Part shown: positions 18,029 through 26,472 of the stretch, piece after piece | Layout of the letters: every line of letters starts with the position of its first letter | Position numbering within the stretch: the stretch's first letter is position 1 | DNA from: Arthrobacter sp. 35W | GTDB lineage: Bacteria > Actinomycetota > Actinomycetes > Actinomycetales > Micrococcaceae | Direction: 5' to 3' | Assembly: GCF_000482545.1 (NCBI RefSeq) | Contig: NZ_KI519455.1 | Location: 1,797,247-1,861,246, forward strand | Length of the DNA: 64,000 nucleotides | Translations under genes and position numbers: made by a program | The notes under the pieces: generated by a model | What the model was told of the DNA's origin: nothing | What the model saw: the letters and a program-made list of their open reading frames with translations, nothing else | Databases searched by the model: none

Positions 18029-18070
18029 AAAAACCACTAATCCGCTGTCCGAAAACTCCTAAGCAGCCCA

Positions 18071-18372
18071 AACACCCCGGTGCCCAGATGGGCGATCAGG
18101 GACCGGTCCGCGGCCGGCTGGTGCTCGAAGTTGAAGTCCTCCAGCATCTTGTGGCCCGGGAACCTGGCGGCCTTGATCCGCAGCGCCGAACCGGAGGCCT
18201 CGCGTTCGGCAACCTCACGGGAGAGGACGGCGGCCAGATATTCCTCATGGGTCCAGCCCGCCTCCCGGGCGGTGTTGGCCAGGGGCCGGTAGCCGTCCCC
18301 GATCCGTGGGGCCCGCAGGGCGCGGGCGTAGTACTCAATGTCCTTCCCCGCACCAGCGGCCTGCGCCTTCAT
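18071..18372 (-). pseudogene. istB: istB, N-terminal part (split by IS3)
   Basis: Starts at an ATG overlapping the istA stop (ATGA, 18369-18372). It encodes the IstB N-terminal domain (EYYARALRAPRI ... REVAEREASGSALRIKAARFPGHKMLEDFNFEH) up to LIAHLGTGVF, where the IS3 begins. In the present sequence the frame runs on into the IS3 end and stops within about ten codons. Confidence 0.9.
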
Positions 18373-19619
18373 CCGGCCGCCCCGGCCAGCTCGCGGGCAC
18401 GGCCGGCACTGGAGAGCCCGAAGGCCTCGTCATAGACCGAGAGGTCGCGTTCCTGAACGACCGCCTGCCCCGGCGGCCGCCGGGCCGCATTGGCGCGGTA
18501 GTCGCGGCGAAGCAGCGCGGCCTTGGCCACGTGGGCCGGATCGGTGAAGATCTGGTGCCTGGCCCATCGGCGTTCATGCCGGGCCAACACCGTGGTGCCA
18601 ACGGTGACCGTGATCGTGTCCAAGTCCGCGGTGACCTGCACGATCCGCCCGATCGCCGACGGGTCCACCGAATAGTCGTTGGAGAACACGCGCACGTAGT
18701 AGTCCCTCGGCAGGCGCACCTCCTTGCGGAACACCGCCAACGGGGCGACCGGGCCCAGCGGGCGCATCGCGGCCCGGTCCGTGCCCACCAGGTCCGCCGG
18801 GGCGCCGTGGCGGGAACGGGTATAGCGGGCGTTGGCCTTGGGCAGCCACGCGTCGAGCTGGTCATTGAAGTCGTGCGGGTCAAGGAAGTCGCGCCCGGGC
18901 ATGAACCCGCGGCGGAAGAATCCGTTCATCCGCTCCACCATGCCCTTGGACTCCGGATCCCTGGGCGGCAGCAGCTTGATCTCGGTGCCCAGCACCCCGG
19001 CGAATGCGCTGGCCGCCTCCGTGAGTTTGCCGCGGCCGATGCCGGTTTCGTTGTCCCACAGCAGCCTGGCCGGGACCGCGGCGGCGTCTTGGAGTAGTTC
19101 CCACATGCCACCGAGGAGGTCCTCGGTGGTGCGGGTGGGGATCATGCGGGCCTGCACGAACCCGGAGTACGTGGACGTCATCACCAGCACCGGCGGCTTG
19201 CCCTCCTGCCCATGGCCCAGGGGCAGCGGCTGGTGCGGGAACCACAGGTCGCACTGGACCGTTTTGCCAGGCTGGTGCACGAGCCGGTCCGCCGGGTCCG
19301 CCGGTGCGTACTCGGGCCTGATCGTCGCGATCTTGGCCCGGAACAGCGACGCGGACCCGACCCAGCCGACCCGTTCGGCCAGCACCGTGGCCGGCATCGT
19401 CGGCGTGCCGGCCAGCAGCCGGCGGACGTCCTTCTCGAACGTGTCGAACGAGGACCCGGCAGGTTTGCGGTCATACCGCGGGGCCGTCTCGGCGGCCAGG
19501 GCCCGGTCGACGGTTCCCCTCGAGACCCCGAGCTGTTTCGCCAGCTCCCGCTTGGAGATTCTCTCGTTCGCGTACCGGTGGCGGATAGTTGCCCAATCAT
19601 CCAAAGTAATCACCTTCAA
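18369..19619 (-). CDS. istA: IS21-family transposase IstA
   Basis: 416-residue transposase. An N-terminal helix-turn-helix (RISKRELAKQLGVSRGTVDRAL) is followed by the DDE core: Asp in TVQCDLWFPH, Asp in LLWDNETG, Glu in KGMVERMNGFF; a C-terminal Mu-type beta domain (VRVFSNDYSVDPSAIGRIV) binds the multiple end repeats. It starts at TTG (19619), with a GTG two codons later as alternative, and overlaps istB by 4 nt. It appears intact, but its partner istB is split. Confidence 0.93.
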   Translation of the reverse strand: MKVITLDDWATIRHRYANERISKRELAKQLGVSRGTVDRALAAETAPRYDRKPAGSSFDTFEKDVRRLLAGTPTMPATVLAERVGWVGSASLFRAKIATIRPEYAPADPADRLVHQPGKTVQCDLWFPHQPLPLGHGQEGKPPVLVMTSTYSGFVQARMIPTRTTEDLLGGMWELLQDAAAVPARLLWDNETGIGRGKLTEAASAFAGVLGTEIKLLPPRDPESKGMVERMNGFFRRGFMPGRDFLDPHDFNDQLDAWLPKANARYTRSRHGAPADLVGTDRAAMRPLGPVAPLAVFRKEVRLPRDYYVRVFSNDYSVDPSAIGRIVQVTADLDTITVTVGTTVLARHERRWARHQIFTDPAHVAKAALLRRDYRANAARRPPGQAVVQERDLSVYDEAFGLSSAGRARELAGAAG

Positions 19620-19681
19620 TGGTGTCAGGTGGCCCCATTTTCAGTTGGCGATTCTGGCCCTATTTTCGGTTGGCGTCGACA

Positions 19682-19715
19682 CCGACACCGAACCGTACAT
19701 GACCACCTTGCCCAC
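19682..19715 (-). pseudogene. dihydrofolate-reductase-like gene, 5' fragment
   Basis: GTG start (19713-19715) preceded by AAAGGAG (7-nt spacing) encodes the first residues, GKVVMYGSVSV, of the gene whose remainder is at 15679-16231. It includes the right copy of the CCGAC target duplication. Confidence 0.82.
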
Positions 19716-19941
19716 GGGGCACTCCTTTGCTTTGGGGTGCCCCATGCTAGCAGTCTGCCCAAAGCGGTGCTGCGTCCGCGCCCCTGGGTCGCAACAGGAG
19801 CGATCCTGTGGCCGATGGTCCGCTCCTCGACGACAGATCAAGGCCTCATGATGCGGCCCAGGATGGCTATATTAGTGTCAGCGGCATCACCAGAATCGTC
19901 ATCCACGCCAGGGCAGACAGCACACCGGATGGGAATCCTTC

Positions 19942-20301
19942 GTGACAATTGAAAAGGATTTCTATCATCGAATCCTCGCCGACCCTCCAGCTCAGCTGCT
20001 AATGGACGGCGATGCTGTATATGTCGGTGTATCGGGCATTTACAAGGCAGCAAGAATCGCCGGAGACATGGGGTTGTTGATCCTCGGTCTGGACGGGTTG
20101 AGAGCTGACGGTGGGCATCTTTATCTCATGATCGACTTCATTGTGGACATGTCTGCCTCCGATGATGACCGGCCGTGGAGCGTCAAGGTTCATGCAGCCG
20201 TCGAAGCGCTCCGTGGCATAGAAGACGAGTGGAAGGACGGGCCGGACTTTGTCGAGTTTGTCTTTCTGGCTGAAGATCAAGACCCCTGGGAATATCGATG
20301 A
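19942..20301 (+). CDS. hypothetical protein (unrecognised, 119 aa)
   Basis: Not recognised. Acidic, soluble, no signal peptide or membrane segment. GTG start with a weak GGGAA upstream; a TATATT (19869-19874) could be a -10. Features include DGDAVYVGVSGIYKAARIAGDMG, then an acidic C-terminal third (EDEWKDGPDFVEFVFLAEDQD). Size and charge would suit an immunity protein, but no toxin gene is adjacent and I do not claim this. G+C is lower than in neighbouring genes, which fits acquired DNA beside the IS cluster. CCCTGGGAA and TTCCCAGGG (20284-20313) form a hairpin over its 3' end. Confidence 0.6.
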   Translation: MTIEKDFYHRILADPPAQLLMDGDAVYVGVSGIYKAARIAGDMGLLILGLDGLRADGGHLYLMIDFIVDMSASDDDRPWSVKVHAAVEALRGIEDEWKDGPDFVEFVFLAEDQDPWEYR

Positions 20302-20450
20302 AATTTCCCAGGGATTGGCAATAGTCGTTCACCCTTGGCTGGATTTCGCCTCGGACTTTTAAGAATGCAATTTCGAGTTCCCGGCATCGGGCCAATGGTG
20401 CCGGGCAACAGCCCGTGGACGTGCTGCAACGAGCCGGGCCAGGGAGCCGT

Positions 20451-21479
20451 CTAAAGAGCCTGCGGGACGGCTGTACTGTGGCGCACGATCAATCGGGTGG
20501 GGTAGGGCTCCGCCGTTGGTGAGTAGCTGTCGTCGGACTTTCGGTCCGTTTCCAAGCGCGCGAGCAGGCGGCGGGCCGCAAGGGCGCCCTGGCCGCGGGG
20601 GTCCTGGTCAATGGTGGTGAGGCCGAAGACCTCGCCGAGTTCGTGTCCATCAATGCCAACGACCGACAGGTCCGCGGGAACGCGCAGGCCGAAGTCGCGG
20701 GCGGCGAGGATGACACCGATGGCCATCTCGTCTGAGGCGGCGAAGACGGCGGTGGGCCGTTCTGCGGAGCCGCCCAGCAGCTGCCGGGCGCTCCTGTAGG
20801 CGCCCTGGACGGTGAAGTCTGCGGTGGCCCGCCATTCGGGGCGGATTTCGCAGCCTGCGGCACGGAGCGAGTCCTCATACCCGCCGCGGCGGGTGTGGGG
20901 GAGTTGGAAGTCCGCCTCGTACTCGGCGCTGCCGTTGATATGGGCGATGCGGGTGTGGCCGAGCCGGATCAGGTGGTCCGTGGCCGTCTTGGCCATGTGG
21001 TAGTCGTCCACGCTGAGGCTGTCGGCACCAGGCAGCGGGCCACCGATGCCAATGACGGGGCGGTGGATGGCCATGAGCTGGGCAATCTCCGCTTCGCTCA
21101 GCTCCAGGGACACGGCCATGACCGCGTCCAGGCGCTGGCGGAGCAGGAAGTCGCTCAGGACGCTCTTGCGGTGGCTCTCGTTCTGCCCTGTGGTGTACAG
21201 CGTGAGGTCGTAGCCGGCGTCGATGAGCTCGGAGGAGGCCCCGTCCACTACGGAGGAAAAGAACCACCGGTGGACGGCGGGGACGACGATGCCGACGTTG
21301 TGGTGGCGACCGGACGCCAGGCTGGACGCGGCATAGGAGAGGACGAATCCCACCTCTGCGGCCGCATCCAGGGCGCGCTGGCGGCTCTTTTCAGAGACGC
21401 TGCCCTTGCCAGCCAGCGCCCTCGAGACGGTGGCAATGGACAGGCCGGCCCGTTCGGCTACTTCTTTGATGCCGGCCAC
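20451..21479 (-). CDS. LacI-family repressor of the maltose/glucoside locus
   Basis: 342 residues. N-terminal LacI helix-turn-helix (IKEVAERAGLSIATVSRALAG, hinge ASSLASGRHHNVG) and a periplasmic-binding-like sugar domain ending LIVRHSTAV. GTG start with GAGG upstream. It begins 8 nt after the stop of the glucosidase gene, so the two are co-transcribed and the repressor is probably autoregulated through the operators at 23262 and 23361. By position it controls both the glucosidase and malEFG; by homology the inducer would be maltose, a maltodextrin or a related glucoside. Confidence 0.88.
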   Translation of the reverse strand: MAGIKEVAERAGLSIATVSRALAGKGSVSEKSRQRALDAAAEVGFVLSYAASSLASGRHHNVGIVVPAVHRWFFSSVVDGASSELIDAGYDLTLYTTGQNESHRKSVLSDFLLRQRLDAVMAVSLELSEAEIAQLMAIHRPVIGIGGPLPGADSLSVDDYHMAKTATDHLIRLGHTRIAHINGSAEYEADFQLPHTRRGGYEDSLRAAGCEIRPEWRATADFTVQGAYRSARQLLGGSAERPTAVFAASDEMAIGVILAARDFGLRVPADLSVVGIDGHELGEVFGLTTIDQDPRGQGALAARRLLARLETDRKSDDSYSPTAEPYPTRLIVRHSTAVPQAL

Positions 21480-21487
21480 CGATTACC

Positions 21488-23230
21488 TCACCCAACTTCC
21501 AGAACTGGACTCAACCAGATGGTTTCCCCTGAGTTTAGTTGGTCGGTGGGGGCGGCCGAGGAATCAGACCGAATCAAGACGTCGCCGGCGGGCAGGTCCA
21601 TCGGGGCACCGGAGGTGTTCAGCACCACGAGGGTGTTCCCGTTGAGGTAGGCGAGCGATGAATCGGAGCAGTAGCGCTCCGCCCACGCCAGCGAGCCCGC
21701 GCCAAGCCGCAGATCCCTGCGCAGCGCCAGCGCACCGGTGTAGAGGGCCAGATGGGACCTGTCGTCTGCGGCCTGGACGTCGCGGGCCAGCGCACGCCAC
21801 GATTTCGGGAAGGGGAGCCACGGCGTTCCCTCGGAGGAGAATCCAACGTTGGTGTCCTCAGCGCGCCAGGGCAGCGGCACGCGGCAGCCGTCGCGGCCGA
21901 TGCGTTCACCGCCGGTCCGCCCGAAGGTGGGGTCCTGGCGGTGCCCGTGATCCAGCGTCGTGTGGTCCGGGAGCCCCAGCTCCTCTCCCTGGTACAAGTA
22001 GGCGCCGCCCGGAAGGCCGAGCATGAACAACGACGACGCCGCCGCCCGGCGCCGCCCGAGTTCCAGGTTGGGCTGTACGTCGCCGGGGCCGATGCCGTCA
22101 CCGCCACGGGGGAGTTGTCCATCCAATCCGAGCCGGGAGACGTGGCGGACCACGTCGTGGTTGGACAGCACCCACGTACTGGGGGCGCCCACCCGGCCCA
22201 GCGATCCCAGGGAGGCGTCGACCACCGCCCGCAGGGAGGGTGCGGAGAACTCCGCATTCAGATACGGGAAGTTGAACGCCTGGTGCATTTCGTCGGGCCG
22301 GACCCAATCGGCGAGCCTGTCCAGCGGATCCACGTTGGCCTCGGCGCACAGGATCTTGTCCTGCCCATACTCGGCCAAGACCTTGCGCCACTGGCGGTAG
22401 ATGTCGTGCAGCGCGGGCTGGCCGAACATCGGCGCACGGTGCCCGGGGAATCCTTTGGAGCTGCCGCCGTCGGCCCTGCCGCCCCAATTGGGCAGCCCCT
22501 GGGCCTTGACCAGCGCGTGGGCCACGTCGACGCGGAAGCCGTCGACGCCGCGGTCCAGCCAGAAGCGCAGGATCCGCTCAAACTCGGCGTGGACGCGCGG
22601 GCTGTCCCAGTTGAAATCGGGCTGGGAGGAATCGAAGAGGTGGAGGTACCACTGGCCGGGGCCGCCGTCAGCGTCCGCCGTCCGGGTCCAGGCGGAGCCG
22701 CCAAAGTGGGATTCCCAGTCGTTGGGCGGCAGCTCGCCGGAGGCGCCGAGGCCGTCGCGGAAAATGAAGAGCTCACGCTCCGTGCTGCCGGCCGGTGCCG
22801 CCAGCGCTGCGGCAAAGAGCGGGTGCTCACTGGAGCAGTGGTTCGGCACCAGATCAACGATTACACGCAGATTTAGCACAGCTGCGCGGGAAACCAGCGC
22901 ATCGAAATCGGCCAGCGTGCCAAAGAGCGGATCAACATCGCAGTAGTCGCTGACGTCGTAGCCGGCATCGCGCTGCGGCGAGGTAAAGAACGGTGAGAGC
23001 CAGACGGCGTCGACGCCCAGCGCGGCCAGATGGTGCAGCTCGGCCGTGATGCCCGGAAGATCGCCGATTCCATCGCCGTTCAAGTCGCGGAATGACCGCG
23101 GGTAGATCTGGTAGATCACCGAGGACCTGGACCAGTGCTCGTTGGCGCTGAGGGGGTGCACTTCGGTCAACTCGCCCAGGGCCATGGAGTGCGGCAGGGC
23201 GGCGGGCAACTGTGGGGGAGCGACAGACAT
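21488..23230 (-). CDS. GH13 alpha-glucosidase
   Basis: 580-residue cytoplasmic glycoside hydrolase with no signal peptide; hydrolyses alpha-glucosidic bonds of imported maltose or isomaltose-type sugars. The barrel starts at VIYQIYPRSFRDLNGDGIGDLPGI. Conserved acids are visible: nucleophile Asp235 in GFRVDVAH, acid/base Glu297 in ILCAEANV, and Asp359 in LSNHDVVRH. Region II-type DLVPNHCSSEH is present. It is first in an operon with the LacI gene and divergent from malEFG. Which linkage (alpha-1,4 or alpha-1,6) it prefers cannot be read with certainty. Confidence 0.92.
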   Translation of the reverse strand: MSVAPPQLPAALPHSMALGELTEVHPLSANEHWSRSSVIYQIYPRSFRDLNGDGIGDLPGITAELHHLAALGVDAVWLSPFFTSPQRDAGYDVSDYCDVDPLFGTLADFDALVSRAAVLNLRVIVDLVPNHCSSEHPLFAAALAAPAGSTERELFIFRDGLGASGELPPNDWESHFGGSAWTRTADADGGPGQWYLHLFDSSQPDFNWDSPRVHAEFERILRFWLDRGVDGFRVDVAHALVKAQGLPNWGGRADGGSSKGFPGHRAPMFGQPALHDIYRQWRKVLAEYGQDKILCAEANVDPLDRLADWVRPDEMHQAFNFPYLNAEFSAPSLRAVVDASLGSLGRVGAPSTWVLSNHDVVRHVSRLGLDGQLPRGGDGIGPGDVQPNLELGRRRAAASSLFMLGLPGGAYLYQGEELGLPDHTTLDHGHRQDPTFGRTGGERIGRDGCRVPLPWRAEDTNVGFSSEGTPWLPFPKSWRALARDVQAADDRSHLALYTGALALRRDLRLGAGSLAWAERYCSDSSLAYLNGNTLVVLNTSGAPMDLPAGDVLIRSDSSAAPTDQLNSGETIWLSPVLEVG

Positions 23231-23261
23231 GAGGGCAATCCTAGGATGAATTCGGCAGAAA

Positions 23262-23275
23262 TGTAAACGCTCTCA
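23262..23275. promoter_or_regulatory. LacI-type operator 1 (glucosidase side)
   Basis: TGTAAACGCTCTCA fits TGnAAnCGnTnnCA, the LacI/GalR operator pattern. It lies 32 bp upstream of the glucosidase start codon. Confidence 0.65.
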
Positions 23276-23347
23276 AAAATCGATCGGCTGGGCAGGGCAG
23301 CGCATGGGTCTTTCGAGGTGGATCCCCGTCATTTCACATCATGGTGG

Positions 23348-23376
23348 TTTACAGATAGATTGGAAGCGCTTACAGT
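23348..23376 (+). promoter_or_regulatory. malE promoter
   Basis: TTTACA (23348-23353), 17-bp spacer, TACAGT (23371-23376), about 80 bp upstream of malE. The operator at 23361-23374 covers the spacer and -10, which predicts steric repression. Confidence 0.6.
23361..23374. promoter_or_regulatory. LacI-type operator 2 (malE side)
   Basis: TGGAAGCGCTTACA fits TGnAAnCGnTnnCA and contains the AGCGCT dyad. It is exactly 99 bp from operator 1. Confidence 0.7.
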
Positions 23377-23457
23377 TGTGAGTCGTATCACGGATACGTC
23401 CACCGCTCGGGCCGATGAGCCGCCCGGTGGCCAATGGGACTTTACGAAGGGACACCA

Positions 23458-24747
23458 ATGAAGGTGCAAGACGCCCTCACGACACCAATCAACCGCCGGG
23501 TATTCACCATTGGCGCGTTTTCAGCAGTTGCGGCCGTGGCTCTGAGCGCCTGCGGTGCCAACTCCACCGCCAGCAGCCCCGAGGGCACCGACCTCACCGC
23601 TTCCGGTGCGGCAACCATCACCATGTGGGTGGATGCCGAGCGTGCGCCGGCCCTGAAGGACATCACGGCCAAGTTCAAGGAAGACACCGGCATCGAGGTG
23701 AAGCTGGTGGTGAAGGACTTCGCCGCCGTCCGCGATGACTTCATCACCCAGGTGCCCACCGGCAAGGGGCCGGACCTGATTGTCGGCCCGCACGACTGGG
23801 TGGGCAAGTTCGTCCAGAACGGTGTCATCTCCCCGCTCCAGCTGGGCGACAAGGCGGCCGGCTTCCAGGAATCCGCCATCAAGGCCATGACGTACAACGG
23901 ATCGCTGTACGGCGTCCCCTATGCGACAGAGAACATCGCGCTGCTGCGCAACACCGGCCTGGTGGCCACCGCGGCGGCAACCTTCGACGAGGTGCTGGCC
24001 AACGGCCAGAAGACCGTTGACGAGGGCAAGGCCAAGTTCGCGTTCCTGGTGGGGCTGGACCCCAAGCAGGCCGACCCGTACCACCTCTACCCGCTGCAGA
24101 CCTCCATGGGGTCCTCCGTCTTCGGCCTCACGGCCGACGGCGGCTACGACCCCAAGAACCTGGTGCTGGGCGAGGCTGCCGGCATCGAGTTCGCCAAGAA
24201 GCTGGTGGCCTGGGGCGACACCGGCACCAAGGCGCTGAATTCCAACATCACCGGTGACATCGCCAAGGAGAAGTTCCTGGCCGGTGAGAGCGCCTACTAC
24301 CTGACCGGCCCGTGGAACGTCCCGGACGCCGAGGCCAAGGGCATCAAGGTGGCCATCGATCCGCTGCCCACCGCCGGCGACCAGGAAGCCCGCCCGTTCA
24401 TCGGCGTCAACGGCTTCTTCATCAGCGCCAAGAGCGCCAACGCCCTCGCGGCCAATGAGTTCGTCACCAACTACCTCTCCACCGAGGCGGCACAGGATTC
24501 CATGTTCACCGCCGGTGGCCGTCCGCCGGCCCTGAAGTCCTCCTTCGAGAAGGCCGCCAAGGACCCGATCGTTGCCGCCTTCGGCAAGATCGGCCAGGAC
24601 GGCGTGCCCATGCCGGCCATCCCCGAGATGTCCGCCGTCTGGGCCGACTGGGGAGCCACCGAGCTGGCCCTGATCAAGGGCAACGCGGACCCCGCCACCG
24701 AGTGGGCCAAGATGGCCGCTTCCATCAAGGCCAAGATCGGCGCCTAG
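23458..24747 (+). CDS. malE: maltose/maltodextrin ABC transporter, substrate-binding lipoprotein
   Basis: 429 residues. Signal peptide with RR at 13-14 and lipobox LSAC (Cys32), so a lipoprotein on the outer face of the membrane. The mature part is a type-1 sugar-binding fold: ITMWVDAERAPALKDITAKF, GPDLIVGPHDWVGKF, AYYLTGPWN and GVNGFFISAKS are MalE signatures. Start chosen at the ATG with AAGGGAC upstream; an in-frame ATG 8 codons earlier has no good binding site. It hands sugars to MalFG, encoded next. Confidence 0.93.
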   Translation: MKVQDALTTPINRRVFTIGAFSAVAAVALSACGANSTASSPEGTDLTASGAATITMWVDAERAPALKDITAKFKEDTGIEVKLVVKDFAAVRDDFITQVPTGKGPDLIVGPHDWVGKFVQNGVISPLQLGDKAAGFQESAIKAMTYNGSLYGVPYATENIALLRNTGLVATAAATFDEVLANGQKTVDEGKAKFAFLVGLDPKQADPYHLYPLQTSMGSSVFGLTADGGYDPKNLVLGEAAGIEFAKKLVAWGDTGTKALNSNITGDIAKEKFLAGESAYYLTGPWNVPDAEAKGIKVAIDPLPTAGDQEARPFIGVNGFFISAKSANALAANEFVTNYLSTEAAQDSMFTAGGRPPALKSSFEKAAKDPIVAAFGKIGQDGVPMPAIPEMSAVWADWGATELALIKGNADPATEWAKMAASIKAKIGA

Positions 24748-24831
24748 CCGTGCGTCTGGCGTTGCGGCTCCCCGGCTCGGGGAGCCGCAACGCCATCCGT
24801 TGTTGCCCCGCATGACCCAAGGAAGAGATCT

Positions 24832-26472
24832 GTGACAAAAGCTCCAGAAGAGACGCCGCTTGCCCCCGCCCGGGAATCCGCGGCGCAGGCCCCGCGCCCG
24901 AAACCACCCCTGAAGGCGGCGAAGCATGTCGGCTTCGATTCGCTCAAGGGCATCATCGCCAAGATCGTTCTGCTGGGCTTGGTTGATGCCTTCGCCGTCT
25001 ATGTGATGATGATGCTGTTCATCAGCGCGTCCTGGCTGGTGCTGGCCGTGGCCGCCGTCGTCGTGCTGGCCATCAACTGGATCTACCTGCGCAAGGGCGG
25101 CCTGCCGGCGAAATACCTTGCCCCGGGGGTCTTGTTCCTGCTGGTGTTCCAGGTTTTTGTTGTCATGTACAGCGGCTACATTGCCTTCACCAACTACGGC
25201 GACGGGCACAACAGCTCCAAGGACGACGCCGTTGCCGCCATCCAGATGACGGCGCAGGAGCGCGTCCCGGATTCGCCGGCCTTCCAGACCGCCGTCCTGC
25301 AAAAGGACTCGGCGCTCTACCTGCTCTTCACCGATCCGGCGGGCACGGTCCAGCTGGGCTCGGCCGATACGGCGCTGGAGCCTGCTCCCAACGCCACGAA
25401 GAACTCCTCGGGCAAGGCCACCGCGCTGCCCGGCTTCCAAACGCTGAACTTCAACCAGATCGTTGCGCAGCAGGATGCCATCCTGAAGATCTCCGTCCCG
25501 GTGTCCTCGGATCCGGGTGATGGCAGCCTGCGCACCGCCGACGGCAGCACGGCGTACCAGTTCAAGCCCTCCATGCACTACGACGCGGCAGCGGACACTT
25601 TCACTGACCTGGAAACGGGCGTGGTGTACACGGACAACGGCGAGGGCGCCTTCGCCGATGCCGCCGACAACACGCTCAGCACCGGCTGGAAGATCAACGT
25701 TGGCTTCGACAACTTCGTCAAGGCCTTCACCGACCCCGATCTGCGCGGGCCGCTGCTGGGCGTGATTGTCTGGACCTTCACCTTTGCCATTGCCTCGGTG
25801 ATCCTCACGTTTGCCCTGGGCCTGTTCCTGGCCATGACGTTCAACCGCGAGGATATGCGCGGCAAGAAGATCTACCGGATCATCATGATCCTGCCCTACG
25901 CCTTCCCGGCGTTCCTGTCTGGGCTGGTGTGGTCCGGCATCCTGAACCCGCAGTTCGGCTGGCTCAACCAGACGCTGCTGGGCGGTGCGGAGATCGGCTG
26001 GCTCACGGACCCCGTGCTGGCCAAGATCAGTGTGCTGGTGGTCAATCTGTGGCTCGGCTTCCCGTACATGTTCCTGGTGTGCACCGGCGCCCTGCAGTCC
26101 CTGCCGTCGGAGCTGGACGAGGCGGCACGCATGGATGGCGCCGGCCCGTGGCGCGTATTCCGGGCCATCAAGCTCCCGCTGCTTCTGGTGTCGATTGCGC
26201 CCCTGCTCATCGCCTCCTTCGCGTTCAACTTCAACAACTTCAACGTGATCTACATGCTCACCGGCGGCGGACCACGGTTCACGGACACCACCCGCGACAT
26301 CGGCTCCACGGACATCCTCATCACCCTGGTCTACAAGGTGGCATTCGGCCAGGGCACCGGGCGCGACTACGGGCTGGCCAGCGCACTGGCCATCATCATC
26401 TTCATCATCGTGGCCACGGTCTCGGCGATCAGCTTCAAGAAGACCAAAGCACTGGAAGACGTGAACTCATGA
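24832..26472 (+). CDS. malF: maltose ABC transporter permease MalF
   Basis: 546 residues, GTG start with AAGGAAG upstream. The first membrane segments (about 42-100) are followed by a long hydrophilic external loop (~110-290, including NYGDGHNSSKDDAVAA and a variant MalF P2 domain), then six C-terminal helices with the ATPase-docking EAA loop ELDEAARMDGAGPWRVF (about 427-443). This long P2-type loop is typical of MalF rather than of short sugar permeases and contacts MalE. It overlaps malG by 4 nt (ATGA). Confidence 0.92.
   Translation: MTKAPEETPLAPARESAAQAPRPKPPLKAAKHVGFDSLKGIIAKIVLLGLVDAFAVYVMMMLFISASWLVLAVAAVVVLAINWIYLRKGGLPAKYLAPGVLFLLVFQVFVVMYSGYIAFTNYGDGHNSSKDDAVAAIQMTAQERVPDSPAFQTAVLQKDSALYLLFTDPAGTVQLGSADTALEPAPNATKNSSGKATALPGFQTLNFNQIVAQQDAILKISVPVSSDPGDGSLRTADGSTAYQFKPSMHYDAAADTFTDLETGVVYTDNGEGAFADAADNTLSTGWKINVGFDNFVKAFTDPDLRGPLLGVIVWTFTFAIASVILTFALGLFLAMTFNREDMRGKKIYRIIMILPYAFPAFLSGLVWSGILNPQFGWLNQTLLGGAEIGWLTDPVLAKISVLVVNLWLGFPYMFLVCTGALQSLPSELDEAARMDGAGPWRVFRAIKLPLLLVSIAPLLIASFAFNFNNFNVIYMLTGGGPRFTDTTRDIGSTDILITLVYKVAFGQGTGRDYGLASALAIIIFIIVATVSAISFKKTKALEDVNS

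Larger units (their letters stand above)
16768..18070 (+). mobile_element. IS3-family insertion sequence inside istB
   Basis: 1,303 bp with 29-bp terminal inverted repeats (3 mismatches): TGGGCTGCTGTGGAGA... at 16768 and, on the other strand, TGGGCTGCTTAGGAGT... ending at 18070. They share TTTCGGACAGCGG. Target duplication AAC lies at 16765-16767 and 18071-18073. It carries orfA and orfB with a slippery A7. Both genes look intact, so this copy may be active. Confidence 0.94.
16232..19681 (-). mobile_element. IS21-family insertion sequence (interrupted by an IS3-family element)
   Basis: Ends are TGTCAACGCC (16232) and GGCGTCGACA (19681), so TG...CA. Each end has two ~19-bp sites of the form GCCAACYGAAAAnnGGGCC: 16239-16257 and 16264-16282 on the left, 19631-19649 and 19656-19674 on the right. 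This is the multiple-terminal-repeat layout of IS21. Target duplication CCGAC lies at 16227-16231 and 19682-19686. It encodes istA and istB with the ATGA overlap usual in the family. Length 3,450 bp, or 2,144 bp without the nested IS3 and its 3-bp duplication. Confidence 0.93.

Noticed and set aside
16463-18037. 524-codon minus-strand frame across the IS3
   Set aside because: Runs antisense through orfA/orfB and out of frame through istB; only an overlap of shadows.
19942-20301. Immunity protein or antitoxin
   Set aside because: Size and acidity fit, but no toxin partner or family motif; left as unrecognised.
23521-25578. 685-codon open frame opposite malE/malF
   Set aside because: High-GC antisense shadow, rich in Gly/Arg/His/Gln without motifs; the plus-strand genes are well-known families.
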